Source of the DNA: an uncultured Olsenella sp.
Lineage (GTDB): Bacteria; Actinomycetota; Coriobacteriia; Coriobacteriales; Atopobiaceae
Reading direction: 5' to 3'
Length of the DNA: 64,000 nucleotides
NCBI GenBank assembly: GCA_900316105.1
Contig: ONBR01000006.1
Coordinates: 1 to 64,000 of the forward strand
In this document: positions 1 through 10,554 of the stretch, piece after piece
Position numbering within the stretch: position 1 is the stretch's first letter
Layout: each line of letters starts with the position of its first letter
The notes under the pieces: model-generated
The model's input: the letters and a program-made list of their open reading frames with translations, nothing else
The model's database searches: none
What the model was told of the DNA's origin: nothing
Program-made: the position numbers and the translations under genes

Positions 1-179
1 TTCGCCGCCGCTCTCGGGGCCTTGCCCCGCCGCGGCGCGAAGAAACATATTACGCACTCGGGCGCGACGTCGGGGCGACTTTCGGCAAGTTCACAGTTTG
101 CACACAATTCAAATCTTCCTTATGGCTCCAATTTCTCGGCCAGTGGAAAACCCAAGGCAAACCCCGTGTCCCTTTAGGC

Positions 180-1592
180 CTATTCGCCTGATTCCGTCTT
201 GTAGCCGCCCCTTACGAAGGCGACCGCCTCCCCCAGCAACTGATCCCTTCGCTCCAGGCTGAAAGCCTCTGCATACACCCTCACTATTGGTCTTCTCCTG
301 GACGGACGGACCATAAGCCATGAATGGTCGTCAAAGACCAACTTGAGACCATCGGCGTGAGAGACGTCCACTATTTGTCGCCTGTCGATGTTCTTTGGGT
401 TCAGGCCGGGCAGGGCGTTGGCAAACCCCATGAGCTTCGCCGTTTCCAGACTCATTTCGCACATCACATAGTGCTGCCTGCCAACACTTCTCTCGTGAGC
501 TAGCACTTGTCGGCTCAGAGGTCTCTTGCCCGTATCGTTTGCAAGCATCTCTGCCAACAGAAGGGCAGCAAGGGCCCCATCGCGCTCGGCGAGATGGGCA
601 GGCAGGCTCACGCCACCAAACTCGTCGCAGGCAAGGAGAACGTCACCTTCAAGAATCTCGTCGTGCAAGCGCTCGAAGCCGACTGGCACCGTGGTCACCT
701 CGAGGTTCTGCCGTTCTGCCTCGGTTCGTACCCCCGCAGAGCAGGGCAAAGTCCGGACGACGCGTCCTCGCATGCCGCGTTCTTCCACTAGATAATGCAA
801 TAGGAGGGGAACCATATGCTGCGGGGCCACAAGGTCTCCCCGCTCGTCTATCACGGCGGAACGCATGCCGTCACCATCTAGGACAATTCCCATGTCGGCG
901 CCTAGGGACCGAACCGCCTCCTCGCAGTCGTCTACCCAAGGCTCACATGCCTGGGGCTTCATACCAGCAAAGTCAGGGCGAAGCTTCTCGTGAATAAGCT
1001 CGACGTCAAAGCCCCGCTCTTTGAGGACGCCTGCTACGGGAGCACCCCCGACACCATGGAGCCCATCCACAACCACTCTGAGCCTTCGGTGTCCAGGCGA
1101 AAGATTCATCCACTTTTGCAGCTCCTCTAAATAGGGCGAAAGAAGGTCAACTGTCTGGTAAGTACCCTGGATAGACGGGTCGGCCGAACTCACGGCCTGG
1201 TCAACCGCCTGGGCAAAACCAGCCGAGACACTTCCTCCATCGGGCCCATGGGCAATCAGCCCCTCATAGACATTGGGGGCATCTGACCCAGTGATCATTA
1301 CCCCACCCACCGCTCTGGAGTTGCGGGCAACCGCCAGGCCAAGCGATGGCGCGGGACAGGCCTCCCGCGAGAGACCAACGTCCAGCCCATACCCCGCGAG
1401 GGCAGAGGCTATGACCTGAGCATGTTCGAGTGAATGGCGTCGACCATCAAAGCCGACGTACACAACGGCATCCCCGCCGCGACGAGACCATACCTGGCCC
1501 AGTGCCGCACCTAGGGATGCCATGTGACTCTTGTCTGCGCCTTCGTCAAAACGGGCAATCCAGCCATTCACGCCAAAGTCAATGACGTGCAC
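180..1592 (-). CDS. Phosphohexomutase-family protein with altered active-site motifs
   Basis: The 470-residue product has the length and layout of the alpha-D-phosphohexomutase family (phosphoglucomutase/phosphomannomutase), which interconvert sugar 1- and 6-phosphates. A GTG start at 1592 is preferred because a GGAG sits five bases upstream and the gene follows galU by 13 bases; a longer in-frame reading would run into galU. Family landmarks are recognisable but changed. The phosphoserine loop reads TGSDAP (101-106, Ser103) instead of the usual TASHNP. The metal loop reads DGDGMR (239-244), so the third Asp is Met. The sugar loop is DEFGG (323-327) instead of EESGG. The phosphate-binding loop is RPSRRRP (429-435) instead of RPSGTEP. 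Being paired with galU suggests a role in glucose-1-phosphate/UDP-glucose supply, but the altered residues make normal catalysis uncertain. It could be a divergent enzyme, a pseudoenzyme or a regulator. Confidence 0.85.
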   Translation of the reverse strand: MHVIDFGVNGWIARFDEGADKSHMASLGAALGQVWSRRGGDAVVYVGFDGRRHSLEHAQVIASALAGYGLDVGLSREACPAPSLGLAVARNSRAVGGVMITGSDAPNVYEGLIAHGPDGGSVSAGFAQAVDQAVSSADPSIQGTYQTVDLLSPYLEELQKWMNLSPGHRRLRVVVDGLHGVGGAPVAGVLKERGFDVELIHEKLRPDFAGMKPQACEPWVDDCEEAVRSLGADMGIVLDGDGMRSAVIDERGDLVAPQHMVPLLLHYLVEERGMRGRVVRTLPCSAGVRTEAERQNLEVTTVPVGFERLHDEILEGDVLLACDEFGGVSLPAHLAERDGALAALLLAEMLANDTGKRPLSRQVLAHERSVGRQHYVMCEMSLETAKLMGFANALPGLNPKNIDRRQIVDVSHADGLKLVFDDHSWLMVRPSRRRPIVRVYAEAFSLERRDQLLGEAVAFVRGGYKTESGE

Positions 1593-1605
1593 GACGTCTC
1601 CAACC

Positions 1606-2514
1606 CTAGCCGAGCTGGCTCGCGGCCTTGGAGCCAAGTGCCTCGAGGAAGGCAGCCCTGGAGGACTCGTCCTGAAGGGCCATCTTTGCGTTGGTGGCAG
1701 CCCATGCAGCGGGAGTGCCGGTATCGCAGCCCTCCTCGGGATCCACGACCAGGGCATACATCTCCTCGTCCTCGAGCAGGCGCTCCATGGCATCGGTAAG
1801 TTGAATCTCGCCACCAGCACCAATGCCCTGAGTCTCCAGAAGCTTCATGACACGCGGGCTGAGCAGGTAACGACCGACGATGAAGAGGTGACTGGGAGCA
1901 TCCTCTGGCTGGGGCTTCTCCACCAGACCCGTGACCTTCCAGACAGCGCCATCGGACTCCTCGCCCTCTGGCGTCTTGCCGTCCAGAGAGCCCACGCACT
2001 CGCCGGCGATGATGCCGTAGCGGCTCACCTGATCGGCGGGAACAGGGGCAACCGCGATGACGGAAGCGCCACCATGCTCCTTGGAAACCTTGGCCATATT
2101 GACGCACATCTGACGATCAGGCACGAAATAGTCTCCAAGGAGGACAAAGAAGGGCTCGTCGCCCGTCTCGGACTCGGCACAGAGAACCGCATGGCCGAGA
2201 CCGCGGGCCTCATCCTGATAGACGAAGGAGACGGGAAGTGAGCCGGCATCGTGAACGGCATCTGCCTGGAACGCCTTGCCGCGACCGCGCAGCTCCTCCT
2301 CGAAGGCCTCATCCACGCTAAAGTACTGCTCGATCTGGGGCTTCTCGTGGGAATTGACGATAACGACGCCGTCGACGCCCTCGGGCTCCAGGGCCTCCTC
2401 CACCACGTACTGGATGACCGGCTTGTTCAGGACGGGGAGCAGCTCCTTGGGGGTGCTCTTCGTGGCCGGCAAGAAGCGTGTGCCGAGACCCGCTGCGGGA
2501 ATGACTGCCTTCAT
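1606..2514 (-). CDS. galU: UTP--glucose-1-phosphate uridylyltransferase
   Basis: This 302-residue cytosolic enzyme makes UDP-glucose from UTP and glucose-1-phosphate, feeding glycan and glycolipid synthesis. The N-terminus MKAVIPAAGLGTRFLP is the classic nucleotidyltransferase loop, followed by TKSTPKELLP and NKPVIQYVVEEA; near the C-terminus is DTGTPAAWAATN. The Met at 2514 is chosen because AAAGGA lies about nine bases upstream and the glycine-rich loop begins straight after it; a 17-residue in-frame extension upstream has no family counterpart. The phosphohexomutase-like gene follows by 13 bases, so the two are probably co-transcribed. Length and motifs are normal for bacterial GalU. Confidence 0.96.
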   Translation of the reverse strand: MKAVIPAAGLGTRFLPATKSTPKELLPVLNKPVIQYVVEEALEPEGVDGVVIVNSHEKPQIEQYFSVDEAFEEELRGRGKAFQADAVHDAGSLPVSFVYQDEARGLGHAVLCAESETGDEPFFVLLGDYFVPDRQMCVNMAKVSKEHGGASVIAVAPVPADQVSRYGIIAGECVGSLDGKTPEGEESDGAVWKVTGLVEKPQPEDAPSHLFIVGRYLLSPRVMKLLETQGIGAGGEIQLTDAMERLLEDEEMYALVVDPEEGCDTGTPAAWAATNAKMALQDESSRAAFLEALGSKAASQLG

Positions 2515-2665
2515 AATCGGATTCCTTTCTGATATGAACATGTGAGCTTGACCGCCAATCCTCAAAGGCAGCCTAACTGTTCGCGTTCTACGATACCGCC
2601 CACGAGGACGGCTGAGAAGCGATGGTGCGCAAACGGCACGAGGCCATAGACCGAACGCGCCAGAG

Positions 2666-3124
2666 CTACTCGTCCTCCAGCGTCAGCCCCTGCTTCTCGA
2701 GATGCCTGAGCCAACGCACCTGTGTGTCATGCGACAGGGCATGCTCCATCAGGCAGGCCTCGGCATCAGCCGTTTCAGGGTCCACCCCCAGCTCGCGCTC
2801 AAGGAAGAGCCTGAGCATGCGATGACATCTCCAGGTATGGGCGCCGTATATGGCGCCGGTCTCGGTCAGGCGAATGCGCCCGTAATGACTCTGCGAAACG
2901 TATCCACCCTCCTTGAGGGAGCTAACTGCCTTGTTGACGCTAGCCTTGGAAACCCCCATCTGATCCGCAACATCCACCGAGCGGACCCCCTCGGGATCCT
3001 TTGACTTGGACATGATGCGATAGATGGCCTCAAGATAATCCTCGCTCGACATGGAAAGCTTGCGCTGCTCCACAGGCGTGGTCGGCTCCTTCATGACAGC
3101 ACGTTCAGCTTCTGCGTCTGACAT
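2666..3124 (-). CDS. DtxR/MntR-family metal-dependent transcriptional regulator
   Basis: A 152-residue DNA-binding protein. Residues about 20-80 form the winged helix of the DtxR family (EDYLEAIYRI, then DVADQMGVSKASVNKAVSSL and LTETG). Metal-ligand positions can be seen in the dimerisation part: the Asp/Glu of EDYLEAIY, a His in RCHRML, and the AEACLMEHALS segment, whose Cys-x-x-Glu-His arrangement resembles iron-type DtxR/IdeR more than manganese MntR. The C-terminal SH3-like domain of full-length DtxR is absent, so the size is MntR-like. The start at 3124 has a strong AAGGAGG seven bases upstream. No transporter gene is adjacent, so the target is unknown; iron or manganese homeostasis is the usual role. 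Confidence 0.85.
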   Translation of the reverse strand: MSDAEAERAVMKEPTTPVEQRKLSMSSEDYLEAIYRIMSKSKDPEGVRSVDVADQMGVSKASVNKAVSSLKEGGYVSQSHYGRIRLTETGAIYGAHTWRCHRMLRLFLERELGVDPETADAEACLMEHALSHDTQVRWLRHLEKQGLTLEDE

Positions 3125-3236
3125 GCAACCTCCTTGCATTAAGGACACAGTTTTACGTCTTTGATTAACCATTATTACCCGAAATGTCTCGGCGTCTTTC
3201 GTCTCGCCCCGCGAACACCCTCTGGAAAACGGCAAA

Positions 3237-3261
3237 TGCGCCCACTGCAAGAGTGGGCGCA
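3237..3261 (-). terminator. Rho-independent terminator after murA
   Basis: A perfect 10-bp stem (TGCGCCCACT pairing with AGTGGGCGCA) with a 5-nt loop lies 33 bases downstream of the murA stop on the minus strand. It is followed by interrupted T runs (TTTGCCGTTTT). It separates murA from the DtxR-type gene. Confidence 0.75.
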
Positions 3262-3293
3262 CCGACGTTCAAGGGCTTTTGACTCGGTTAAGG

Positions 3294-4577
3294 CTAATCG
3301 ACTATCTCGGGGTCCGGAACCTCAACTCGCTCGACCTTCGCACCCAGGCCCGTGAGCTTCTGGACGAAGCGCTCGTAGCCACGGTCGATGTGATGAATGT
3401 CGGACACGGTGGTAACGCCATCGGCGACGAGGCCGGCCATCACCAGTGCCGCTCCGCCGCGAAGGTCGGGCGACTTGACCTCTGCACCAGAGAACTTCTG
3501 GACGCCATGTACGATAGCGTGATGACCCTCGATGCGAATGTCGGCACCCATGCGCTGGAGCTCGCTGGCGAACATGAAACGGTTCTCAAAGACGTTCTCC
3601 GTTATGACGCAGGAGGAATCGCCCTGCGCAAGAAGGCACATGGTTTGGGCCTGCATGTCCGTGGGGAAGCCCGGGAAGGGCAGGGTCTGAATGTCGATCG
3701 AATGGATGGAACCCTTGCGACTAACGGTGCACTGATGAGGCCCACGCACAATATTGAGCCCCATGAGCTCAAACTTCTTTAGCACAAGTCCCAGGTGAAC
3801 GGGCTCGAAGCCCTTCACAGTGACGGGTCCGCCCGCAAGGCCGGCCATTGCCACGAAGGTGCCCGCCTCGATGCGGTCACCCACTACGCGGTGCTCGACG
3901 GGGTGCAGGTCCTCGCTGACGCCCTCCACCTCGATGACAGGAGAGCCGGCGCCACGCACCTTCGCACCCATCTCGTTGAGGAGGTTTGCAAGGTCAACGA
4001 TCTCGGGCTCACGTGCCGCGTTGTCGATGGTGGTGATGCCCTTGGCATGGACGGATGCCATCATGAGATTCTCGGTGGCGCCGACACTGGCGAAGTCCAG
4101 GGTGACGACCGTACCGTTCAGTCCATTGGGCGTCGTGGCGTGGATGTTGCCATGGTCGATGTCAAACTTCACGCCCAAGGCCTCAAGGCCCAGGATATGC
4201 ATGTCGATCTTTCGGGCACCGATGTTGCAGCCACCAGGCATGGCAACGATAGCCTTGCCGAAACGGGAAAGCAGGGGACCAAGAACGGCCGTGGACGCAC
4301 GCATCTGTGCGACCAGGTGATAGGGCGTCTCCCACTTGTCAACTTCGGAGGTGTCAATCTTGAGCGTATGCACTCCCAAGACATCGATCTTTGCGCCCAT
4401 GTACTTGAGAACCTTGCCCATGACGTGCACGTCCGCAATGTTGGGCACGTTCGTAAGGGTTGTTACACCAGGGGCCATGAGCGTGGCCGCCATAAGCTTC
4501 AGGGCGGAATTCTTTGCTCCCTCTACCGTGACTTCGCCTCCGAGGGGATGTCCTCCCTCAACCTTGATGACTTCCAA
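3294..4577 (-). CDS. murA: UDP-N-acetylglucosamine 1-carboxyvinyltransferase
   Basis: MurA transfers enolpyruvate from PEP to UDP-GlcNAc, the first committed step of peptidoglycan synthesis, in the cytosol. The 427-residue protein has the expected length. The N-terminal GGHPLGGEVTVEGAKNSALK carries the conserved Lys-Asn pair (Lys22, Asn23), and the PEP/fosfomycin-reactive Cys is present in MPGGCNIGARKID (Cys117). The start is TTG at 4577, preceded closely by AGGAGG; no ATG fits better. The gene follows the ATP synthase operon directly after its terminator, as it does in many Gram-positive bacteria, so it probably has its own promoter or is reached by read-through. Confidence 0.95.
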   Translation of the reverse strand: MEVIKVEGGHPLGGEVTVEGAKNSALKLMAATLMAPGVTTLTNVPNIADVHVMGKVLKYMGAKIDVLGVHTLKIDTSEVDKWETPYHLVAQMRASTAVLGPLLSRFGKAIVAMPGGCNIGARKIDMHILGLEALGVKFDIDHGNIHATTPNGLNGTVVTLDFASVGATENLMMASVHAKGITTIDNAAREPEIVDLANLLNEMGAKVRGAGSPVIEVEGVSEDLHPVEHRVVGDRIEAGTFVAMAGLAGGPVTVKGFEPVHLGLVLKKFELMGLNIVRGPHQCTVSRKGSIHSIDIQTLPFPGFPTDMQAQTMCLLAQGDSSCVITENVFENRFMFASELQRMGADIRIEGHHAIVHGVQKFSGAEVKSPDLRGGAALVMAGLVADGVTTVSDIHHIDRGYERFVQKLTGLGAKVERVEVPDPEIVD

Positions 4578-4593
4578 CTTGCCTCCTAGTCAT

Positions 4594-4643
4594 AAAAAAT
4601 GGCCGCCTCGCACCCAAAGTATAGCTTAGGGGCATAGGCGGCC
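4594..4643 (-). terminator. Terminator of the ATP synthase operon
   Basis: On the minus strand, just after the atpC stop, GGCCGCCT (4636-4643) pairs with AGGCGGCC (4601-4608) across a 27-nt loop and is followed by ATTTTTTATG. The loop is long for an intrinsic terminator, but the T run is clear. murA's ribosome-binding site lies immediately beyond. A TATACT inside the loop could serve as the -10 of a murA promoter, though no -35 was recognised. Confidence 0.65.
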
Positions 4644-4649
4644 TGTGTG

Positions 4650-5075
4650 CTACTGTGCGTCGGATTCGCCTGCATACTTGAGCAGCAGGTTGCACCACTT
4701 GACCTTGTTATCGTAATAGGCACGACGGCTGTCGTCCTCAGGAAGGGCGTCACGAGAGTCGAAGGCCTTCTCGCGCGTCTCACGCACCACGTCGGGTTCG
4801 ATGTCGTCGATGTCGCGAGCGTGATCCGCCAGCACAATGACGACGTTGTTGCTGATCTCGGCATACCCGCCCGAGACGATCACCTTGCGCTCGCCGCCAC
4901 CCTCCTCTTCGGTGGGGTGCAGGCGCACGACGCCGTCGCCCAGAACGACGATCTCGGATGCATGGCCAGGCCAGACGCCAAGCTCTCCCGAAGGCGTAAG
5001 CAGGGTCAGGTCCTTGGCCTTACCCTCGAAGATGAGTCGGTCGGGCCTGACGAACTGACAGGTAAGAGTTGCCAT
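4650..5075 (-). CDS. atpC: ATP synthase F1 epsilon subunit
   Basis: The 141-residue epsilon subunit belongs to the central stalk and links rotor movement to the catalytic sites. The N-terminal beta-barrel is typical: FVRPDRLIFEGKAKDLTLLTP, GELGVWPGHASEIVVLGDG and GGYAEISNNVVIVLADHA. The C-terminal helical part (about 90-141) is long and rich in charged residues (ARDIDDIEPDVVRETREKAF). It is the last gene of the operon, 8 bases after atpD, and is followed by a terminator. Confidence 0.95.
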   Translation of the reverse strand: MATLTCQFVRPDRLIFEGKAKDLTLLTPSGELGVWPGHASEIVVLGDGVVRLHPTEEEGGGERKVIVSGGYAEISNNVVIVLADHARDIDDIEPDVVRETREKAFDSRDALPEDDSRRAYYDNKVKWCNLLLKYAGESDAQ

Positions 5076-5083
5076 GGCAGCCC

Positions 5084-7488
<2,405 letters not shown>

Positions 7489-7496
7489 GGCCGCCG

Positions 7497-9143
7497 CTAC
7501 GCCTTTTCACTCGTCTGATCGGGAGCGTCAGCCGTCTCCGAGAGCTCGTCCGCGTTCACGGTCTCCTTGTTGGGGTGCTCCTTGAGGAAGCGCTCCTTGA
7601 AGTGCGTAATGTGGAGCTTGAGACGATCGGACTGCTCGTCCGAGATCTTGCCCTTGACGATCTCACGCCTCAGGGCGTCATGCCTGAGCCGCATGTACTT
7701 GCAGAGCTCATCGCGGAAGAGGATCACGTGGTCAAGATCGACGTCGTCAATCATGTTCTCCTTGGCCGCAAAGATCGAGATGACCTGGTCGGCCGCGTCG
7801 AGTGCGGCGAAGCGCTTCTGCTTCAGGAGCTCCATCATGTGGGCGCCATGGTTCAGCTGATACTGAGTCGTGGCGTCCAGGTCGGAACCGAACTGGGCGA
7901 AGGCCTGCTTCTCTCGATAGCTGGCGAGGTCCAGGCGCAGCGTACCGGCAACCTGCTTCATGGCGGGCAGCTGGGCTGCGCCACCAACGCGGGAAACCGA
8001 GATGCCGACGTCGACTGCAGGGCGCTGGCCCTGGAAGAAGAGGCTCGACTGGAGGTAGATCTGACCATCGGTAATGGAGATGACGTTGGTCGGGATATAG
8101 GCGGAGACGTCGCCCTCCTGGGTCTCGATGATCGGGAGCGCGGTCATGGAGCCGCCGCCGTTGGCGTCGCTCATCTTGACGGCACGCTCGAGCAGACGAG
8201 AGTGGAGGTAGAAGATGTCGCCGGGATAGGCCTCGCGTCCAGGCGGACGGTGCAGCGTCAGGGACATCTGGCGGTATGCGACGGCCTGCTTTGACAGGTC
8301 ATCGTAGACGATGAGCACGTGACCGCCGGGATGGTCCGCGTCGGCAGGGTTGCCCTTGTCGTCGTTGTACATGAAGTACTCACCGATGGCGGCGCCCGCC
8401 ATAGGAGCGATGTACTGCATGGGTGCGGAATCGGCTGCAGTTGCGGCGACGATCACGGTCTTGTTCAGGACGCCACGATTCGCCAGCTCCTCCTTGATGG
8501 AGGCGACGGTAGAGGCCTTCTGGCCAATGGCAACGTAGATACAGACCATGTCGGTGTCGCGCTGGTTGACAATGGCGTCGATGGCGATGGCCGTCTTGCC
8601 CGTCTTTCGGTCGCCGATGATGAGCTCACGCTGACCACGTCCGATGGGGACCATTGCATCGACTGCGACGAGTCCGGTCATGACGGGCTCGCACACAGGC
8701 TGGCGCTCCATGATGCCAGGAGCCTTGAACTCGATGGGACGACGGTGCGTCGTATCGATGGGGCCGTGGCCGTCGATGGGCTGGCCCAGGGGGTTGACGA
8801 CGCGGCCGAGCATTGCGTGACCGACCGGAATGTCCATGACGCGGCCGGTGGTACGGCATTCGTCGCCCTCTTTGACGGCTTCCACGTCGCCAAAGAGAAC
8901 TGCGCCGACAGAATCCTCGTCGAGGTTCTGGACGAGGCCATACACGGGCTTGAGGCTATGTGCACCCGTGAACTCCAGGAGCTCTCCGGACATTGCCGTC
9001 TTGAGCCCACTGATGCGGGCGATGCCGTCTCCAACGGACGTGACGACCGATGCCTCATTGCGGTCAACCGTAGCGTTGATTGCAGACAGCTGGCTGCGCA
9101 AGGTATTCATGATCTCCGAAGAGCTGATCTTTGTATCACTCAT
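7497..9143 (-). CDS. atpA: ATP synthase F1 alpha subunit
   Basis: The alpha subunit (548 residues) alternates with beta in the F1 hexamer and binds nucleotide at non-catalytic sites. The P-loop GDRKTGKT is at 177-184; further landmarks are SVGDGIARISGL (about 36-47) and ILYDDLSKQA-type sequence (VLIVYDDLSKQAVAYRQ). The C-terminus carries an extra roughly 30-residue acidic tail (ADELSETADAPDQTSEKA). The start overlaps the end of atpH by 8 bases. Confidence 0.98.
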   Translation of the reverse strand: MSDTKISSSEIMNTLRSQLSAINATVDRNEASVVTSVGDGIARISGLKTAMSGELLEFTGAHSLKPVYGLVQNLDEDSVGAVLFGDVEAVKEGDECRTTGRVMDIPVGHAMLGRVVNPLGQPIDGHGPIDTTHRRPIEFKAPGIMERQPVCEPVMTGLVAVDAMVPIGRGQRELIIGDRKTGKTAIAIDAIVNQRDTDMVCIYVAIGQKASTVASIKEELANRGVLNKTVIVAATAADSAPMQYIAPMAGAAIGEYFMYNDDKGNPADADHPGGHVLIVYDDLSKQAVAYRQMSLTLHRPPGREAYPGDIFYLHSRLLERAVKMSDANGGGSMTALPIIETQEGDVSAYIPTNVISITDGQIYLQSSLFFQGQRPAVDVGISVSRVGGAAQLPAMKQVAGTLRLDLASYREKQAFAQFGSDLDATTQYQLNHGAHMMELLKQKRFAALDAADQVISIFAAKENMIDDVDLDHVILFRDELCKYMRLRHDALRREIVKGKISDEQSDRLKLHITHFKERFLKEHPNKETVNADELSETADAPDQTSEKA

Positions 9144-9612
9144 CTGTTTCGCCTCCCATGAAGGTAGAAGCGAGCTGCTTGCGAATGTTGCTCAGCTGCG
9201 CGAGCACGGAGGCGTCGTAGCGATTGCCACGCTCCTCCAGGATGATGCCACCCAGGATGGAGGGGTCGACACGCTCGACCAGGTAGACGTCGGTATCTAT
9301 GTCCGACTTTGCCTTGTCGATGATCTTCTTGCGCAGTTCGTCATCCAGCGGCACGGCCGTGGTGACAGTAACCGATACGGCGTCGTCACCGTTGTCCAGG
9401 ATCTCCTTGTACTCCTTGGAGACCTTGTCGATGAGGTCCAGGTCATCCGCCTTGTGCATGGCCGCCAGTGCCTCGAGTACCTCGGGCGAGAACTTGACCG
9501 CATGCAACCACTGAACGAGATCGGCGTTGGAGCGTCCCTCGGCGCGTCCGGCGTCGATGAGGGCGCGGGCGTAGGCCTCTGCCCTCTCGTCGTCACTCTG
9601 ATTAGTCGTCAT
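9136..9612 (-). CDS. atpH: ATP synthase F1 delta subunit
   Basis: The delta subunit (158 residues from the ATG at 9612) connects F1 to the peripheral stalk. Family features are AEAYARALIDAG near the N-terminus and the C-terminal block DPSILGGIILEERGNRYDAS, which matches the conserved delta C-terminal motif. The Met at 9612 is preferred over an upstream in-frame start because it begins the typical helix and overlaps the atpF stop codon region, giving the tight coupling seen through the operon. Confidence 0.9.
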   Translation of the reverse strand: MTTNQSDDERAEAYARALIDAGRAEGRSNADLVQWLHAVKFSPEVLEALAAMHKADDLDLIDKVSKEYKEILDNGDDAVSVTVTTAVPLDDELRKKIIDKAKSDIDTDVYLVERVDPSILGGIILEERGNRYDASVLAQLSNIRKQLASTFMGGETDE

Positions 9613-10204
9613 TGGGCTTTCCCACTTCTTTGAGATACTTCTCGGCGAGGTCACGCTGCTGATCCTCGGTAAGCTCGTTGCCGATGATCTTTCCGGCGAT
9701 TTCGACAGACAGGTCGACCACGGAGCCAGAAAGCTCGATCATGGCCTTACGGCGCTCACTCTCGAGGGCGTCATGCGACTTTGCGACCTCGTCGGCAGCT
9801 TCCTTCTGGGCCTTGGCAATGATGCGGCTACGCTCGGCCTCGGCCTCTTTCTTGGCGGCAGAGACAATCTCGTCGCCGTCCTGACGGGCCCTCCTGAGGT
9901 GCTGCTCGTATTCCTTCTTCTCTGCCTGAGCCTCGGCGTGAGCGTGCTCGGCAGCGTCCAGGTCGCCCTGAATCTTTGCCTGGCGATCATCAAGGGTCTT
10001 GAGGATCATGGGCCAAGCGAACTTTGCCAGCACAAACCAGATGATGAGGAAGGCAATGAGCGCAGGGACAAACTCGGCGGGCTCGGGAATCAGAATCGAC
10101 GCGCTCTCGGGAACGCCATCGCAGCCACTCAGCGTCAGGGTGGCAAGGGCCGCCACCGAAAGCATCGAGGCCCTGCGAATGTTCGTAGGCTTCTTGTTAC
10201 TCAT
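9602..10204 (-). CDS. atpF: ATP synthase Fo b subunit with a lipobox
   Basis: The b subunit (200 residues) forms the peripheral stalk: one membrane helix (about 43-64, FVPALIAFLIIWFVLAKFAW) followed by a long charged helix to the C-terminus (EAQAEKKEYEQHLRRARQ onward). Unusually, about 28 residues precede the normal b-subunit start. They form a Lys/Arg-containing stretch, a hydrophobic run, and a perfect lipobox LSGC with Cys at 28. If processed, the protein would be lipidated at Cys28 and have its N-terminus outside, which agrees with b-subunit topology. The ATG at 10204 has GGAG six bases upstream. Confidence 0.95.
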   Translation of the reverse strand: MSNKKPTNIRRASMLSVAALATLTLSGCDGVPESASILIPEPAEFVPALIAFLIIWFVLAKFAWPMILKTLDDRQAKIQGDLDAAEHAHAEAQAEKKEYEQHLRRARQDGDEIVSAAKKEAEAERSRIIAKAQKEAADEVAKSHDALESERRKAMIELSGSVVDLSVEIAGKIIGNELTEDQQRDLAEKYLKEVGKPNDD

Positions 10205-10248
10205 GGAAATCTCCGTTCCCAACGTCTTCGTACTTGCCCGATCGAGTC

Positions 10249-10443
10249 TTAGCCGATCAGTGCGACGACGAAGCCGATAAGGGCCAGAGCCTCGACGAAT
10301 GCGGATGCCAGAATAAAGACAGTGAACAGACGACCCTGAACCTCAGGCTGTCGAGCCATAGAGAGTGCCGCACCGTATGCAGCGAGGCCGATACCAAAAC
10401 CAGCACCAATAACGCACAGACCGTAGCCAATATTACCAGTCAC
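10249..10443 (-). CDS. atpE: ATP synthase Fo c subunit
   Basis: This 64-residue hairpin of two membrane helices makes up the rotor ring. The first helix has the glycine-rich GAGFGIGLAAYGAAL, the polar loop is RQPE (31-34), and the ion-carrying carboxylate is Glu51 in AFVEALALIG. No clear sodium-binding set (Gln in helix 1, Ser/Thr after the Glu) is seen, so protons are the likely ion (inference). The start is GTG at 10443 with AAAGGAGG eight bases upstream. The protein is at the short end for the family. Confidence 0.95.
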   Translation of the reverse strand: MTGNIGYGLCVIGAGFGIGLAAYGAALSMARQPEVQGRLFTVFILASAFVEALALIGFVVALIG

Positions 10444-10554
10444 GTTTCCTCCTTTAACGTCGCCCTCTCCTTGGGCGCAGTTGACGTGCTTGCCTATTCA
10501 TGCGGACTTATTCCGCGAATGGCCAATCATTGGGCGCCTTTGCGGCGCAGTTCC

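Noticed and set aside
1..42. GC-rich hairpin at the left edge (TTCGC...GCGAA, GGGGC-CTT-GCCCC)
   Set aside because: It may be a terminator of a gene outside the window, but there is no T run and no gene context in the window to support a call. The rest of 1-179 shows no gene.
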